Shown here piece after piece: positions 27,146 to 35,862 of a DNA stretch of 64,000 nucleotides; within the stretch, counting starts at the first letter, position 1, and every line of letters begins with the position of its first letter. Source of the DNA: Psychrobium sp051201665 (lineage in GTDB: Bacteria; Pseudomonadota; Gammaproteobacteria; Enterobacterales; Psychrobiaceae); assembly GCF_051201665.1 (NCBI RefSeq), contig NZ_CP179210.1:2046001-2110000 (forward strand), written 5' to 3'. The position numbers and the translations under genes were made by a program. Below the pieces are notes generated by a model that saw only the letters and a program-made list of their open reading frames with translations, had not been told where the DNA came from and did no database searches.

Positions 27146-27833
27146 ACCGCTATTAACCTGTACGGGTATTTCTAAAACGTATCAAGATGGTGATAACCAA
27201 GTCAATGTCTTGTCAGCGCTTGATCTTACGCTAAATTCCCATGAGTTACTGGCTATCACTGGTCGTTCTGGCTCAGGAAAGTCGACATTGCTGCATCTGC
27301 TGGGAACGTTAGATGAACCAAGCAGTGGTGAAATATTATTTGAAGGTCAAGATATTCATCAATTGAGCAAAAATAAGCAAGCGATATTTCGAAATCAATC
27401 GTTGGGCTTTATTTACCAATTTCATCATCTATTAGCTGAATTTAGCGCACTAGAAAATGTGATGATGCCGTTGTTGATCGCGGGTGAGTCACAACAACTT
27501 GCCAAAGCTCGTGCCATTGAGATGATAAAGAGCGTCGGTTTAAGCGACCGCGGGCATCATAAACCTAGCCAGTTATCGGGTGGTGAAAGGCAGCGCATTG
27601 CTATTGCTCGAGCATTAGTTAATAAACCAGCATTAGTCCTTGCCGATGAGCCGACAGGGAATCTAGATAGTGAAAATGCATTAGCAATTTTTCAGTTGTT
27701 AAAATCACTACGTGACCAACAAGGCACTAGTTTTGTAGTGGTTACACACGATAATGAGTTAGCCAATAAACTTGACCGTGTCGTAAACCTAAGTAGTGGT
27801 AGTTTAGCCTCTTTGGATAATTGCCATGAATAA
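27138..27833 (+). CDS. lolD: Lipoprotein-releasing ABC transporter ATPase LolD
   Basis: 231 residues. Walker A GRSGSGKST at 43-51; Q-loop in GFIYQFHHLLAEFSALENVMMPLL, a LolD-specific stretch; signature LSGGERQRIAIARAL; Walker B LVLADEPTGNLD. It powers LolCE. It overlaps lolC at its start and lolE at its end by 8 bp each, so the three subunits are coupled. Confidence 0.97.
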   Translation: MNKPLLTCTGISKTYQDGDNQVNVLSALDLTLNSHELLAITGRSGSGKSTLLHLLGTLDEPSSGEILFEGQDIHQLSKNKQAIFRNQSLGFIYQFHHLLAEFSALENVMMPLLIAGESQQLAKARAIEMIKSVGLSDRGHHKPSQLSGGERQRIAIARALVNKPALVLADEPTGNLDSENALAIFQLLKSLRDQQGTSFVVVTHDNELANKLDRVVNLSSGSLASLDNCHE

Positions 27834-29091
27834 CGAGTCTAAATTGGGTTTAACATTTGGGCTTAGTAGTGCCATCGGGATTCGTTTTTTAATGGCTAAA
27901 TCATCCAATCGATTTATCTCATTTATTTCGATGACCGCGATGTTTGGCATTGCCATCGGAATCACTGTTTTACTGGTTATTATGTCCGCCATGAACGGCT
28001 TTGAGCAGCAATTAAGAGACAGGTTGCTTTCGGTTGTTCCTCACGGCGAAATAGTGGCAGTTCAAGAGCCAATTAAAAACTGGGAAAGCGTGGTTGCAGA
28101 TCTTAAGCAATTGCCTGGTGTGATTGATGGCGCTCCTGTGATCGCAGTAAAAGGATTAGTGCTTCAAGGAAGTCATTTGTCAGGGATAGCGTTAGACGGA
28201 ATTTTACCGAGCCAAGAAGCTCAGGTTATGTCGAGCTTGGAGTATATGACGGCTGGCGCTTGGGAAAAGTTAACGCCTGGTGCAAATAACATTATTCTTG
28301 GACAGGGACTGATTGATAAATTTAACTTTGAGCTAGGTGACAATATTTCGGTCATGATTCCCAAAAAAGGTGACAAAGGGCGGTTGTCATCACCAACGGT
28401 CGCAAATTTTAATTTGGTGGGTAGCTTTAAATTTGGCGGTCAATTAGATGCGCTGCAAGCGTATATTCATTTAGACGATGCAAGAACACTAGCCAACGTT
28501 GAGAATGGCGTTCTAGGGGTTCGCTTTAAGTTTGATGACATTTTTAGTGCGACAGATATTATTCGCGATATTGGAAGAAACGTACGCAGTTATGTCTATT
28601 TGAGTGATTGGACGAGAAAACAAGGTCATTTATATAACGACATTAAATTGGTCCAAATGATTACTTATATTGTTCTCGTTCTCGTAATTGCGGTTGCTAG
28701 CTTTAATATTGTGTCGACGTTAGTCATGGCTGTAAACGATAAAGAAAGTGAAATTGCCATTTTGCTCACGATGGGTCTATCTCAAGGACAAGTTAAACAA
28801 ATTTTTATTGTGCAAGGAATGATTAATGCAACCTTCGGCTGTATTTTAGGGGGCATACTCGGTAGTTTAGTCAGCGTAAATTTGGCAGAAATCGTCCAAT
28901 GCTTAGAACACTCATTTTCTATTCAAGTGTTATCTGGTGATATCTATTTTATTGATGCGTTGCCCTCTGAATTTAGATTAGGTGACTTGGCCATTTTAGT
29001 GGGTGCTACGTTAAGTATCAGTTTTTTGGCAACACTCTATCCGGCGTCTAACGCGGCTAAGATAAAACCCGCTTTAGTGTTGGGGCAATAG
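27826..29091 (+). CDS. lolE: Lipoprotein-releasing ABC transporter permease LolE
   Basis: 421 residues, paralogous to LolC, with the same plan: TM1 around 33-55 (AMFGIAIGITVLLVIMSAMN), a periplasmic domain, and three C-terminal helices (VLVLVIAVASFNIVSTLVMA and following). SAMNGFEQQLRDRLLSVVPH is the family block. Last gene of lolCDE. No strong terminator is seen in the 60 bp before the convergent DUF2062 gene. Confidence 0.95.
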   Translation: MNNESKLGLTFGLSSAIGIRFLMAKSSNRFISFISMTAMFGIAIGITVLLVIMSAMNGFEQQLRDRLLSVVPHGEIVAVQEPIKNWESVVADLKQLPGVIDGAPVIAVKGLVLQGSHLSGIALDGILPSQEAQVMSSLEYMTAGAWEKLTPGANNIILGQGLIDKFNFELGDNISVMIPKKGDKGRLSSPTVANFNLVGSFKFGGQLDALQAYIHLDDARTLANVENGVLGVRFKFDDIFSATDIIRDIGRNVRSYVYLSDWTRKQGHLYNDIKLVQMITYIVLVLVIAVASFNIVSTLVMAVNDKESEIAILLTMGLSQGQVKQIFIVQGMINATFGCILGGILGSLVSVNLAEIVQCLEHSFSIQVLSGDIYFIDALPSEFRLGDLAILVGATLSISFLATLYPASNAAKIKPALVLGQ

Positions 29092-29151
29092 ATAGATTGG
29101 TGAAAGTGGATGTTTACGTATAAAAAATGCCTTTTTTGATCGCTTAGTAGG

Positions 29152-29661
29152 TTAGCGCTTTTGTCGTTGCTTGTATTCTCTGATCACTGATAAGCGCCAA
29201 AGAATCCTAATAAATGCGTAACCAATTGCACTAGATACTAATCCAATAACCACACAACCGGTTAATAGTGGTGGGGCGATTGTACCTAAGCTCGACAAAA
29301 ACCAATCGACAGATATTTCAAAATTGAATTCATGCGTTTCACTGCCGAGTATTTTGACGCCCAGTAGATAAGCACCATAGAACATCGGCGGCATAGTCAA
29401 TGGATTACTAATCCATACAAGGACGACTGATAATGGCAAGTTGACCCTGAACACCACAGCAAATATTGCTGCAAAGAGCATTTGCATCGGGATTGGCATC
29501 CACGCGAAAAATAGCCCGACGGCAAAAGCGCCTGACGCACCACGACGATTGAGATGCCACAGGTTTGGATCATGCAAGCGTGAACCTAAATAGCGCAAAT
29601 GTTTATGATCACGAATTTTTTCATGATCAGGCATTAACCGTTTAATTGTTTTTCTTGGCAT
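29152..29661 (-). CDS. DUF2062 membrane protein
   Basis: 169 residues. N-terminal basic segment (KRLMPDHEKIRDHKHLRYLG), then LHDPNLWHLNRRGASGAFAVGLFFAWMP and two to three membrane segments with SNPLTMPPMFYGAYLLG, which are DUF2062 hallmarks. The function is unknown. The ATG at 29661 (MPRKTIKR) is preferred over a TTG four codons upstream. Its 5' region lies against the comEC start on the other strand. Confidence 0.86.
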   Translation of the reverse strand: MPRKTIKRLMPDHEKIRDHKHLRYLGSRLHDPNLWHLNRRGASGAFAVGLFFAWMPIPMQMLFAAIFAVVFRVNLPLSVVLVWISNPLTMPPMFYGAYLLGVKILGSETHEFNFEISVDWFLSSLGTIAPPLLTGCVVIGLVSSAIGYAFIRILWRLSVIREYKQRQKR

Positions 29662-29693
29662 ATACTTATTCAACTATGACTTTGGAAAGACAA

Positions 29694-31979
29694 ATGCTAG
29701 CAATGACCGCTGGCTTCTTATCAATATTACTTTGGCCCACGCTCCCAAGTTACTGGGTGGCGTGTAGCTTTCTTGTGTTGGCAATAATATTACTTAAGAC
29801 TCATCATTTGGCGGCAAGTTTCATTGCTGGTCTATCTATCTGTATTATATCGATAAATATTCACTTTACCGATTTAAAAACGTTACTAACGGCAAACTCT
29901 AGCATAAAAGGTGAGATTGTTTCACTGCCAGTTCAAGGAAAACACCACAATCGCTTCTATTTTGACCTATCACAGATAAATGATGGTAATGAGGTGCATA
30001 AAAGTAATAGTCGAATCCAAGTCATATGGCCCGGTCAACACAAACTGAACCAAGGACAAAGGCTGGCGTTAACCATTAAAGCAAAGCCATTAGTTGGATT
30101 ATTTAATCAAGGGACGTTTAATTATCAGCGTTTTTTAGTGTCAAATAACGTAATTGCAACGGTCAGTGTTACTGATGGAAAGATCATTGCTGATTCGACA
30201 AATTTACGCGCTCAGTTGGCACAGCGATTCGATGAGGTTTCCGATAACTACAAATCGATGAGGTTTATGCGCGCGCTAGTTATTGGTGATAAGCGCTACT
30301 TTAATCAGCACGATTGGAAGGTTCTTCAGCACACGGGCACGAGTCATCTCTTTGCTATTAGTGGATTACATTTGGGGTTTGTGTGTTTGATGGCAATGAT
30401 GACTATTAGGCCATTAATTCGAATGTGTATACGTCATAATCATTTAGCTACTTTATGTATTATGGGGAGCACCATCTCCGTTGGAGTCTTCTACAGCTTA
30501 TTAGCTGGTTTTAGTTACCCAACTGTGCGGGCATTAGTCATGTTAATCGTAGCGAGTTGTTTTGTGTGTCTCGCTCAGCGCGTTGCAATATTCCAAATTA
30601 TCGCAATTACGTTATTCATCATTGGCCTAGTTAATCCGCTCGGATTTTTGTCACAAGGATTATGGTTGTCTCTTTTTGCATTGATATGCGTTGTCACTTG
30701 TAGTAACTGGTTCGCAAGTAGGGCTCAGTTAGAGAGAATGAATTTCCAAAAACGGGCCATTCAATGGGTCGGTCAATTGTTAAAGCTTCAACTCATGCTT
30801 GTCATCGGCTTGTGTGGTATACAAATGCTGTTCTTTGGTGGCGTTTCGTTAATTGCTCCAATTGCTAATATCGTCGCGGTGCCCGTGATTACCCTAATTG
30901 TGTTGCCAATAGGGTTGTTGGCGACATTGTGTGATCAGTTATCGTTGTTTCAATTATCCGATTGGGGATTTCATGTTACAGATACGGTATTGACGCTGTT
31001 GTTTGAATTGCTGACTTGGATAAGTAATGCCAATTTTGTCTGGCAAGGGATAGCGGCTAGCCGCTGGTTAGTGTTGATAATTATAGGCTTTTCTATGATT
31101 TTGATACTGAAAATTGTGAACGCAAAATATTCGTTATATATGTTGTGCTTTATCATGGCGATAGTCTTTGGTTTGATTTCCAACCGTTTTCATACCGATG
31201 TTAAAGCGTGGCGGGTCGACTTTTTGGATGTTGGTCACGGCAATAGCAGTGTTATTCAAAAAGGAAATCGCGCCATGGTGATTGATACGGGAAATGTGCT
31301 AGGGGAGCATTCGACGATGGCACAAAACATCGTGATTCCCTTTATTGCACAGCGCGAGGTCGGACATGTCGATTATATTATTGTGACTCATCATGACAGT
31401 GATCATAGTGCAGGTCTGAAATCGTTGCTTGAGCGTTTTCCGCTCGCTCAAGTGATAACTAATCGTGATGTAATCTGTAATGGCGGCTCTTTTGAGTGGC
31501 AAGGCTTAGCGATCAAATTAACGAAAGCGTTAGGGAAACTCCCTAAAAGTCATGATACAGAAAATAACAGATCATGCTTGATTCATATTAAAAATGAGTT
31601 TGGAAGCGCTCTTTTTTCTGGCGATATAGAAAGGCGAGCCGAACAATTATTGGTGAAACAGCTTGATAAAACGTGGCAAGCACAGATTTTGCAGGTTCCG
31701 CATCATGGTAGTAAGACATCATCAAGCGTTGATTTTATTCATTTAGTGAGTCCTCAATTCGCAATTGTCAGCACCGCAAGCTTTAATCAATGGCACTTTC
31801 CAGCCAGTTTGGTCATGAGTCGGTATCGACGCGCAAGCACGAAATTAATTAATACTGCCGAGGTTGGCCAAATTACGGTTGAATTTAGACAAGCTGGTCC
31901 TTATATAATCAACTACAGACGCCAAAGGTCGCCTTTTTGGTATAATGGCGATCTTTCATTTGGTCATTATCAACGTTAG
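29694..31979 (+). CDS. comEC: ComEC/Rec2 DNA-uptake channel
   Basis: Inner membrane channel that takes up single-stranded DNA during natural transformation. 761 residues from the ATG at 29694, which has GGAAAG at the right distance; longer in-frame starts at 29646 or 29676 have no ribosome binding site. The N-terminal part holds an OB-like domain. The competence domain has GTSHLFAISGLHLGFVC and ten or so membrane helices. The C-terminal metallo-beta-lactamase-like domain has DFLDVGHGNSSVI, VTHHDSDHSAGLKSLL and LQVPHHGSKTSSS. It is directly upstream of msbA, as in many gammaproteobacteria. Confidence 0.93.
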   Translation: MLAMTAGFLSILLWPTLPSYWVACSFLVLAIILLKTHHLAASFIAGLSICIISINIHFTDLKTLLTANSSIKGEIVSLPVQGKHHNRFYFDLSQINDGNEVHKSNSRIQVIWPGQHKLNQGQRLALTIKAKPLVGLFNQGTFNYQRFLVSNNVIATVSVTDGKIIADSTNLRAQLAQRFDEVSDNYKSMRFMRALVIGDKRYFNQHDWKVLQHTGTSHLFAISGLHLGFVCLMAMMTIRPLIRMCIRHNHLATLCIMGSTISVGVFYSLLAGFSYPTVRALVMLIVASCFVCLAQRVAIFQIIAITLFIIGLVNPLGFLSQGLWLSLFALICVVTCSNWFASRAQLERMNFQKRAIQWVGQLLKLQLMLVIGLCGIQMLFFGGVSLIAPIANIVAVPVITLIVLPIGLLATLCDQLSLFQLSDWGFHVTDTVLTLLFELLTWISNANFVWQGIAASRWLVLIIIGFSMILILKIVNAKYSLYMLCFIMAIVFGLISNRFHTDVKAWRVDFLDVGHGNSSVIQKGNRAMVIDTGNVLGEHSTMAQNIVIPFIAQREVGHVDYIIVTHHDSDHSAGLKSLLERFPLAQVITNRDVICNGGSFEWQGLAIKLTKALGKLPKSHDTENNRSCLIHIKNEFGSALFSGDIERRAEQLLVKQLDKTWQAQILQVPHHGSKTSSSVDFIHLVSPQFAIVSTASFNQWHFPASLVMSRYRRASTKLINTAEVGQITVEFRQAGPYIINYRRQRSPFWYNGDLSFGHYQR

Positions 31980-32021
31980 CGCTAGAATGGTGCTAATTTA
32001 TTATTTAGGACAACGAGTTAA

Positions 32022-33773
32022 ATGTCATCGACTCCTACCTTTGATTCGAAAGTTGTGGCGAAGCGCCTAGCTGGATATTTCTTTCAATATAAGACTGCGC
32101 TTGCACTAGCAGTATTTGCTCTCATTATTTATGCCGGTGTTGACGCTAGTTTAATTTATTACTCCCAAGAGCTCGTCGACCGTGGCATTTCTGGAAATGA
32201 CACTAGCTTTCTTAAAGTGGGTGCTTTTTTTGTCATTGGGGTCTTTCTTGTGCGAGGGATTGCGAGCTTTATTTCTACCTATTTGCTCGCGTGGGTTGGT
32301 AACAACGTTATCATGACCATGCGACAACAGTTATTTCGTAAAATGCTGAGTTTGCCGGTTAGTTATTTTGATAAAATTAGCAGTGGTTCACTCATTTCGA
32401 AGATTACGTTCGATACTGAGCAAGTATCCCGTGCCACTAATCAAGTGATCATTGTGTTGATTAGAGAGGGCGCAACGATTGCCTATCTACTGGGCATAAT
32501 GTTCTATTACAGCTGGCAACTTTCACTCATTTTCTTTCTTGTCGGTCCAATCATTGGGATCGTTATTGCTGTGGTGTCTAAACGTTTTCGCCGAATTAGT
32601 AAAAATATCCAAGGTGCAATGGGGAAAGTAACAACGTCCAGCGAACAGATGCTAAAGGCACATAAAGTCATTTTAGCCTTTTCCGGACAAGACAAAGAAA
32701 CTACTCGCTTTGATAAGGTGAATAATGTTAATCGTCAGCAAAGCATGAAATTAATAGCGGCAAGTGCGTCGAGTACGCCGATTATTCAACTCATTGGCTC
32801 TTTAGCAATTGCTGGTGTGCTCTACGGTTTGAGTTTGGATGATGTGATTGAATCGCTGTCGGCAGGTGCTTTTGTTGCTTTGGTCACTGCGATGGGGAGT
32901 TTGATGCGCCCGTTAAAACAAATTTCAAAGGTAAATGTTGAATTACAACGCGGTTTAACGGCTTGTGCCAGTGTGTTTGATTTATTGGATAAGGACGATG
33001 CGATTAACGACGGTAAGGTTAAATTAGAACATTCAAATGGAAGCTTGACGATTAAGAACCTTAATTTTTCTTATCAACGTGCGGATAAACAGGCACTTTC
33101 AAATATTAATTTGGACATCGAAGCTGGCTCAACTGTTGCGTTAGTGGGTCGTTCAGGAAGTGGAAAATCAACGTTAGCGAGTTTGCTTACGCGTTTTTAT
33201 GAAAGTCCACAAGGCACGATTGAACTTGATAATCGTTCAATCAATGAGATCGACGTTGATAGCTTACGTAAGCAGTTTGCACTAGTGACACAGCAAGTCG
33301 TGTTATTTGATGACAGTATATACAACAATATTGCATACGGTGCGACATGTGAAGTTACACCAGAGCAAGTTGAAGCAGCCGCAAAGGCCGCTAATGTGAC
33401 TGAGTTTACAGAGAACTTAGCTGAAGGTCTGCAAAGTCCTGTTGGTGAAGATGGCGCTAATTTATCTGGCGGTCAACGTCAGCGCATTGCCATTGCTCGT
33501 GCAATTTTAAGAAATGCGCCGATGTTAATTTTAGATGAAGCAACGTCGGCGCTTGATACAGAGTCTGAACGTTTGATCCAAAATGCACTCCAAACCCTTC
33601 AACAAGATAGAACCTCTATTATTGTCGCACACCGTTTATCGACTATTGAAAGTGCCGATCTTATTGTGGTGATGGACCAAGGTCATATTATTGAACGTGG
33701 TACCCACCAAGAACTTATTAAAAAGCAAGGGGCTTATTATCAGCTTCATGCTATGCAGCAGTCTCAAGGTTAG
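32022..33773 (+). CDS. msbA: Lipid A export ABC transporter MsbA
   Basis: It flips lipid A-core across the inner membrane. 583 residues, a half-transporter: a six-helix membrane domain (about 20-310), then the ATPase domain with Walker A GRSGSGKST near 376-384, signature NLSGGQRQRIAIARA near 479, Walker B MLILDEATSALD and the switch His in IIVAHRLSTI. E. coli MsbA has 582 residues. First gene of msbA-lpxK-ycaR-kdsB; three bases separate it from lpxK. Confidence 0.97.
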   Translation: MSSTPTFDSKVVAKRLAGYFFQYKTALALAVFALIIYAGVDASLIYYSQELVDRGISGNDTSFLKVGAFFVIGVFLVRGIASFISTYLLAWVGNNVIMTMRQQLFRKMLSLPVSYFDKISSGSLISKITFDTEQVSRATNQVIIVLIREGATIAYLLGIMFYYSWQLSLIFFLVGPIIGIVIAVVSKRFRRISKNIQGAMGKVTTSSEQMLKAHKVILAFSGQDKETTRFDKVNNVNRQQSMKLIAASASSTPIIQLIGSLAIAGVLYGLSLDDVIESLSAGAFVALVTAMGSLMRPLKQISKVNVELQRGLTACASVFDLLDKDDAINDGKVKLEHSNGSLTIKNLNFSYQRADKQALSNINLDIEAGSTVALVGRSGSGKSTLASLLTRFYESPQGTIELDNRSINEIDVDSLRKQFALVTQQVVLFDDSIYNNIAYGATCEVTPEQVEAAAKAANVTEFTENLAEGLQSPVGEDGANLSGGQRQRIAIARAILRNAPMLILDEATSALDTESERLIQNALQTLQQDRTSIIVAHRLSTIESADLIVVMDQGHIIERGTHQELIKKQGAYYQLHAMQQSQG

Positions 33774-33776
33774 ACC

Positions 33777-34784
33777 GTGAAAGGATTTATTGAACAATCT
33801 TGGCAAAAATTTAACCCACTATTATTGGTCTTGTCTCCTTTGTGGATTCTTTATTGGTTGATTACTGCCATTCGTCGTATGTGTTATCGCATTGGAATCA
33901 AAGACACTGTAAAAGTAGCCGTGCCAGTTATCATCATTGGAAATCTGACGGTTGGCGGCAATGGCAAGACACCCGTCGTGGTGTGGCTCGTTAAATTGAT
34001 GCAACGATTAGGCTATAACGTCGGCGTAATAAGCCGTGGTTATGGCGGTACTAATCAAAATACTCTAATTGTGGGCAGTGCGACAGATTCAAAAGAGTGC
34101 GGTGATGAGCCTAAATTAATAGTTAATCAAACGGGCTGTTTGATGGCTGTCGGGCGGGATCGTGTTAACGCCGCGCAAAGCTTAATCGAGCATGCAAAGA
34201 GCCTGGGCAAGCCGTTAGACTTTATCGTCAGTGACGATGGGCTTCAGCATTATCGCTTACATCGCGATGCAGAGATTATTGTCATTGATGGCGAGCGACG
34301 TTTTGGTAATGGACTACTATTACCGATGGGGCCTAATCGGGAAGGGCAATGGCGCATGGATAATGCGCTATTAAAAATTTGTAATGGCGCGCAACCGCAT
34401 CAAGGTGAAGCATTAATGACGTTGGCGCCTGAGCAATGGCGCTCCGTAAAAACCAATGAAATTATGACAGTAGACATTGCCAAACAATCATCGGTGGCGA
34501 TGGCTGGTATCGGTTATCCGCAGCGATTTTTTGATACCTTAGTGACACTTGGGATAAAAACAGAAAATAATGTTGGATTTGCTGACCACCAGCATTACGA
34601 ATATGAGCAGCTGTCTATGCTGATCTCTGACTCGCAGTGGTTACTGATGACAGAGAAAGACGCGGTTAAGTGCCGGGAATTTTCTGACGATACCTGGTGT
34701 TATTTACCTGTCGCAGCGGTATTTGACGATAATATAGAACAAAAAATTAAAGAACATTTAGAGGAAATTCATCATGGCGTTTGA
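33777..34784 (+). CDS. lpxK: Tetraacyldisaccharide 4'-kinase
   Basis: It phosphorylates the lipid A precursor at the 4' position on the inner leaflet. 335 residues: N-terminal membrane-associated helix (LLLVLSPLWILYWLI), P-loop VGGNGKTPVVVW near 59-70, SRGYGG, DEPKLI, and SDDGLQHYRLHRDAEIIVID. The start is GTG at 33777. Its end overlaps ycaR by 11 bp, so these genes are coupled. Confidence 0.95.
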   Translation: MKGFIEQSWQKFNPLLLVLSPLWILYWLITAIRRMCYRIGIKDTVKVAVPVIIIGNLTVGGNGKTPVVVWLVKLMQRLGYNVGVISRGYGGTNQNTLIVGSATDSKECGDEPKLIVNQTGCLMAVGRDRVNAAQSLIEHAKSLGKPLDFIVSDDGLQHYRLHRDAEIIVIDGERRFGNGLLLPMGPNREGQWRMDNALLKICNGAQPHQGEALMTLAPEQWRSVKTNEIMTVDIAKQSSVAMAGIGYPQRFFDTLVTLGIKTENNVGFADHQHYEYEQLSMLISDSQWLLMTEKDAVKCREFSDDTWCYLPVAAVFDDNIEQKIKEHLEEIHHGV

Positions 34785-34947
34785 TATTAATTTGTTAGGC
34801 ATCATTGCCTGTCCGGTTTGCAAAGGAAAGTTAGAGTTTAATAAAGAAAAAGATGTGCTTATCTGTAAGTTTGATCGCCTAGTTTATCCTATCAATGATT
34901 CTATTCCTGTGCTGTTGGAAGAACAAGCAACAGCGCTCGAGGAGTAA
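34774..34947 (+). CDS. ycaR: Trm112-family small protein YcaR
   Basis: 57 residues, starting MAFDINLLGIIACPVCKGKL. The single CPVC pair and the later segment LVYPINDSIPVLL match E. coli YcaR, of the Trm112 family. The role is uncharacterised in bacteria; the second zinc cysteine pair is absent, apart from a lone ICKFD cysteine. It starts inside the end of lpxK and ends just before kdsB. Confidence 0.9.
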   Translation: MAFDINLLGIIACPVCKGKLEFNKEKDVLICKFDRLVYPINDSIPVLLEEQATALEE

Positions 34948-34951
34948 ATTT

Positions 34952-35704
34952 ATGGCTTTTAGCGTAATCATTCCAGCGCGATTTCAATCTTCTAGGTTAC
35001 CTGGTAAACCACTTTTAGACATCGGTGGTAAGCCGATGATTCAGTGGGTTGTTGAACGGGCACAACAGTCTGGGGCACAGCACATTGTCGTTGCAACAGA
35101 TGATGAGCGAATCAAAGAAGCAGTTGAATCTTTTGGGGGCGAAGTCTGTATGACGAGCAGTGAGCACGAGTCAGGCACTGAACGTCTTGGCGAAGTGGTA
35201 GAGAAACTTGGTTTAGCCAGCGATCATATTATTGTGAACGTGCAAGGTGATGAGCCTATGATCCCTTGTGAGAATATCTCTCAAGTGGCTAATTTACTTG
35301 TCGAGCAGCAAGATGTACCAATGGCAACACTTGCCGTGCCTATTGATGAAAACCTTGACATTGATAACCCGAATGCAGTCAAAGTAGTGTGTGATAAAAA
35401 CGACTGCGCGTTGTATTTCAGCCGAGCACCGATCCCTTTTGATCGTGACGGTAATCATCGTTCAAATAAAGAATTATTAGCGAAAAATTATCATCGTCAC
35501 ATTGGTATTTACGCCTATCGCGCTGGCTTTATTCGTGATTATCTTAAAATGGAGCCATCGCCACTTGAGCAGATAGAGGCATTGGAGCAATTACGCGTGC
35601 TATATCACGGTGAAAAGATTGCGGTGGGTGTAGCTCAGCAAGCGCCGCCAGCAGGTGTTGATACTCAAGCCGATCTCGATCGGATTCGTATGTTTTTCAA
35701 TTAA
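34952..35704 (+). CDS. kdsB: 3-deoxy-manno-octulosonate cytidylyltransferase
   Basis: It activates Kdo as CMP-Kdo for the LPS inner core. 250 residues: MAFSVIIPARFQSSRLPGKPL, IVATDDERI, MTSSEHESGTERL, IIVNVQGDEPMIP, NPNAVKVV, RHIGIYAYR. The ATG at 34952 has AGGAG seven bases upstream; a longer frame starting at 34895 runs through ycaR and is discarded. Last gene of the LPS operon. Confidence 0.97.
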   Translation: MAFSVIIPARFQSSRLPGKPLLDIGGKPMIQWVVERAQQSGAQHIVVATDDERIKEAVESFGGEVCMTSSEHESGTERLGEVVEKLGLASDHIIVNVQGDEPMIPCENISQVANLLVEQQDVPMATLAVPIDENLDIDNPNAVKVVCDKNDCALYFSRAPIPFDRDGNHRSNKELLAKNYHRHIGIYAYRAGFIRDYLKMEPSPLEQIEALEQLRVLYHGEKIAVGVAQQAPPAGVDTQADLDRIRMFFN

Positions 35705-35812
35705 ACGTATTTATTGCTTTACGGACTCTATGTTGCGTGTGGTTATTGGTTTTATTAAAGCCGCTAATACAGCATATAAAAATAGTTAAGTGATTTAGTA
35801 AACTCTATAGAA

Positions 35813-35841
35813 AAAAATGCCGCGAATTAAGCGGCATTTTT
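35813..35841. terminator. Bidirectional terminator between kdsB and acs
   Basis: AAAAATGCCGC, GAATTAA loop, GCGGCATTTTT. Symmetric A and T tails serve both convergent genes. Confidence 0.92.
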
Positions 35842-35862
35842 GTTATTTGTGCTTTTAATAGA

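Noticed and set aside
35736..35790. Tiny frame after kdsB (about 19 codons)
   Set aside because: No ribosome binding site and no recognisable features.
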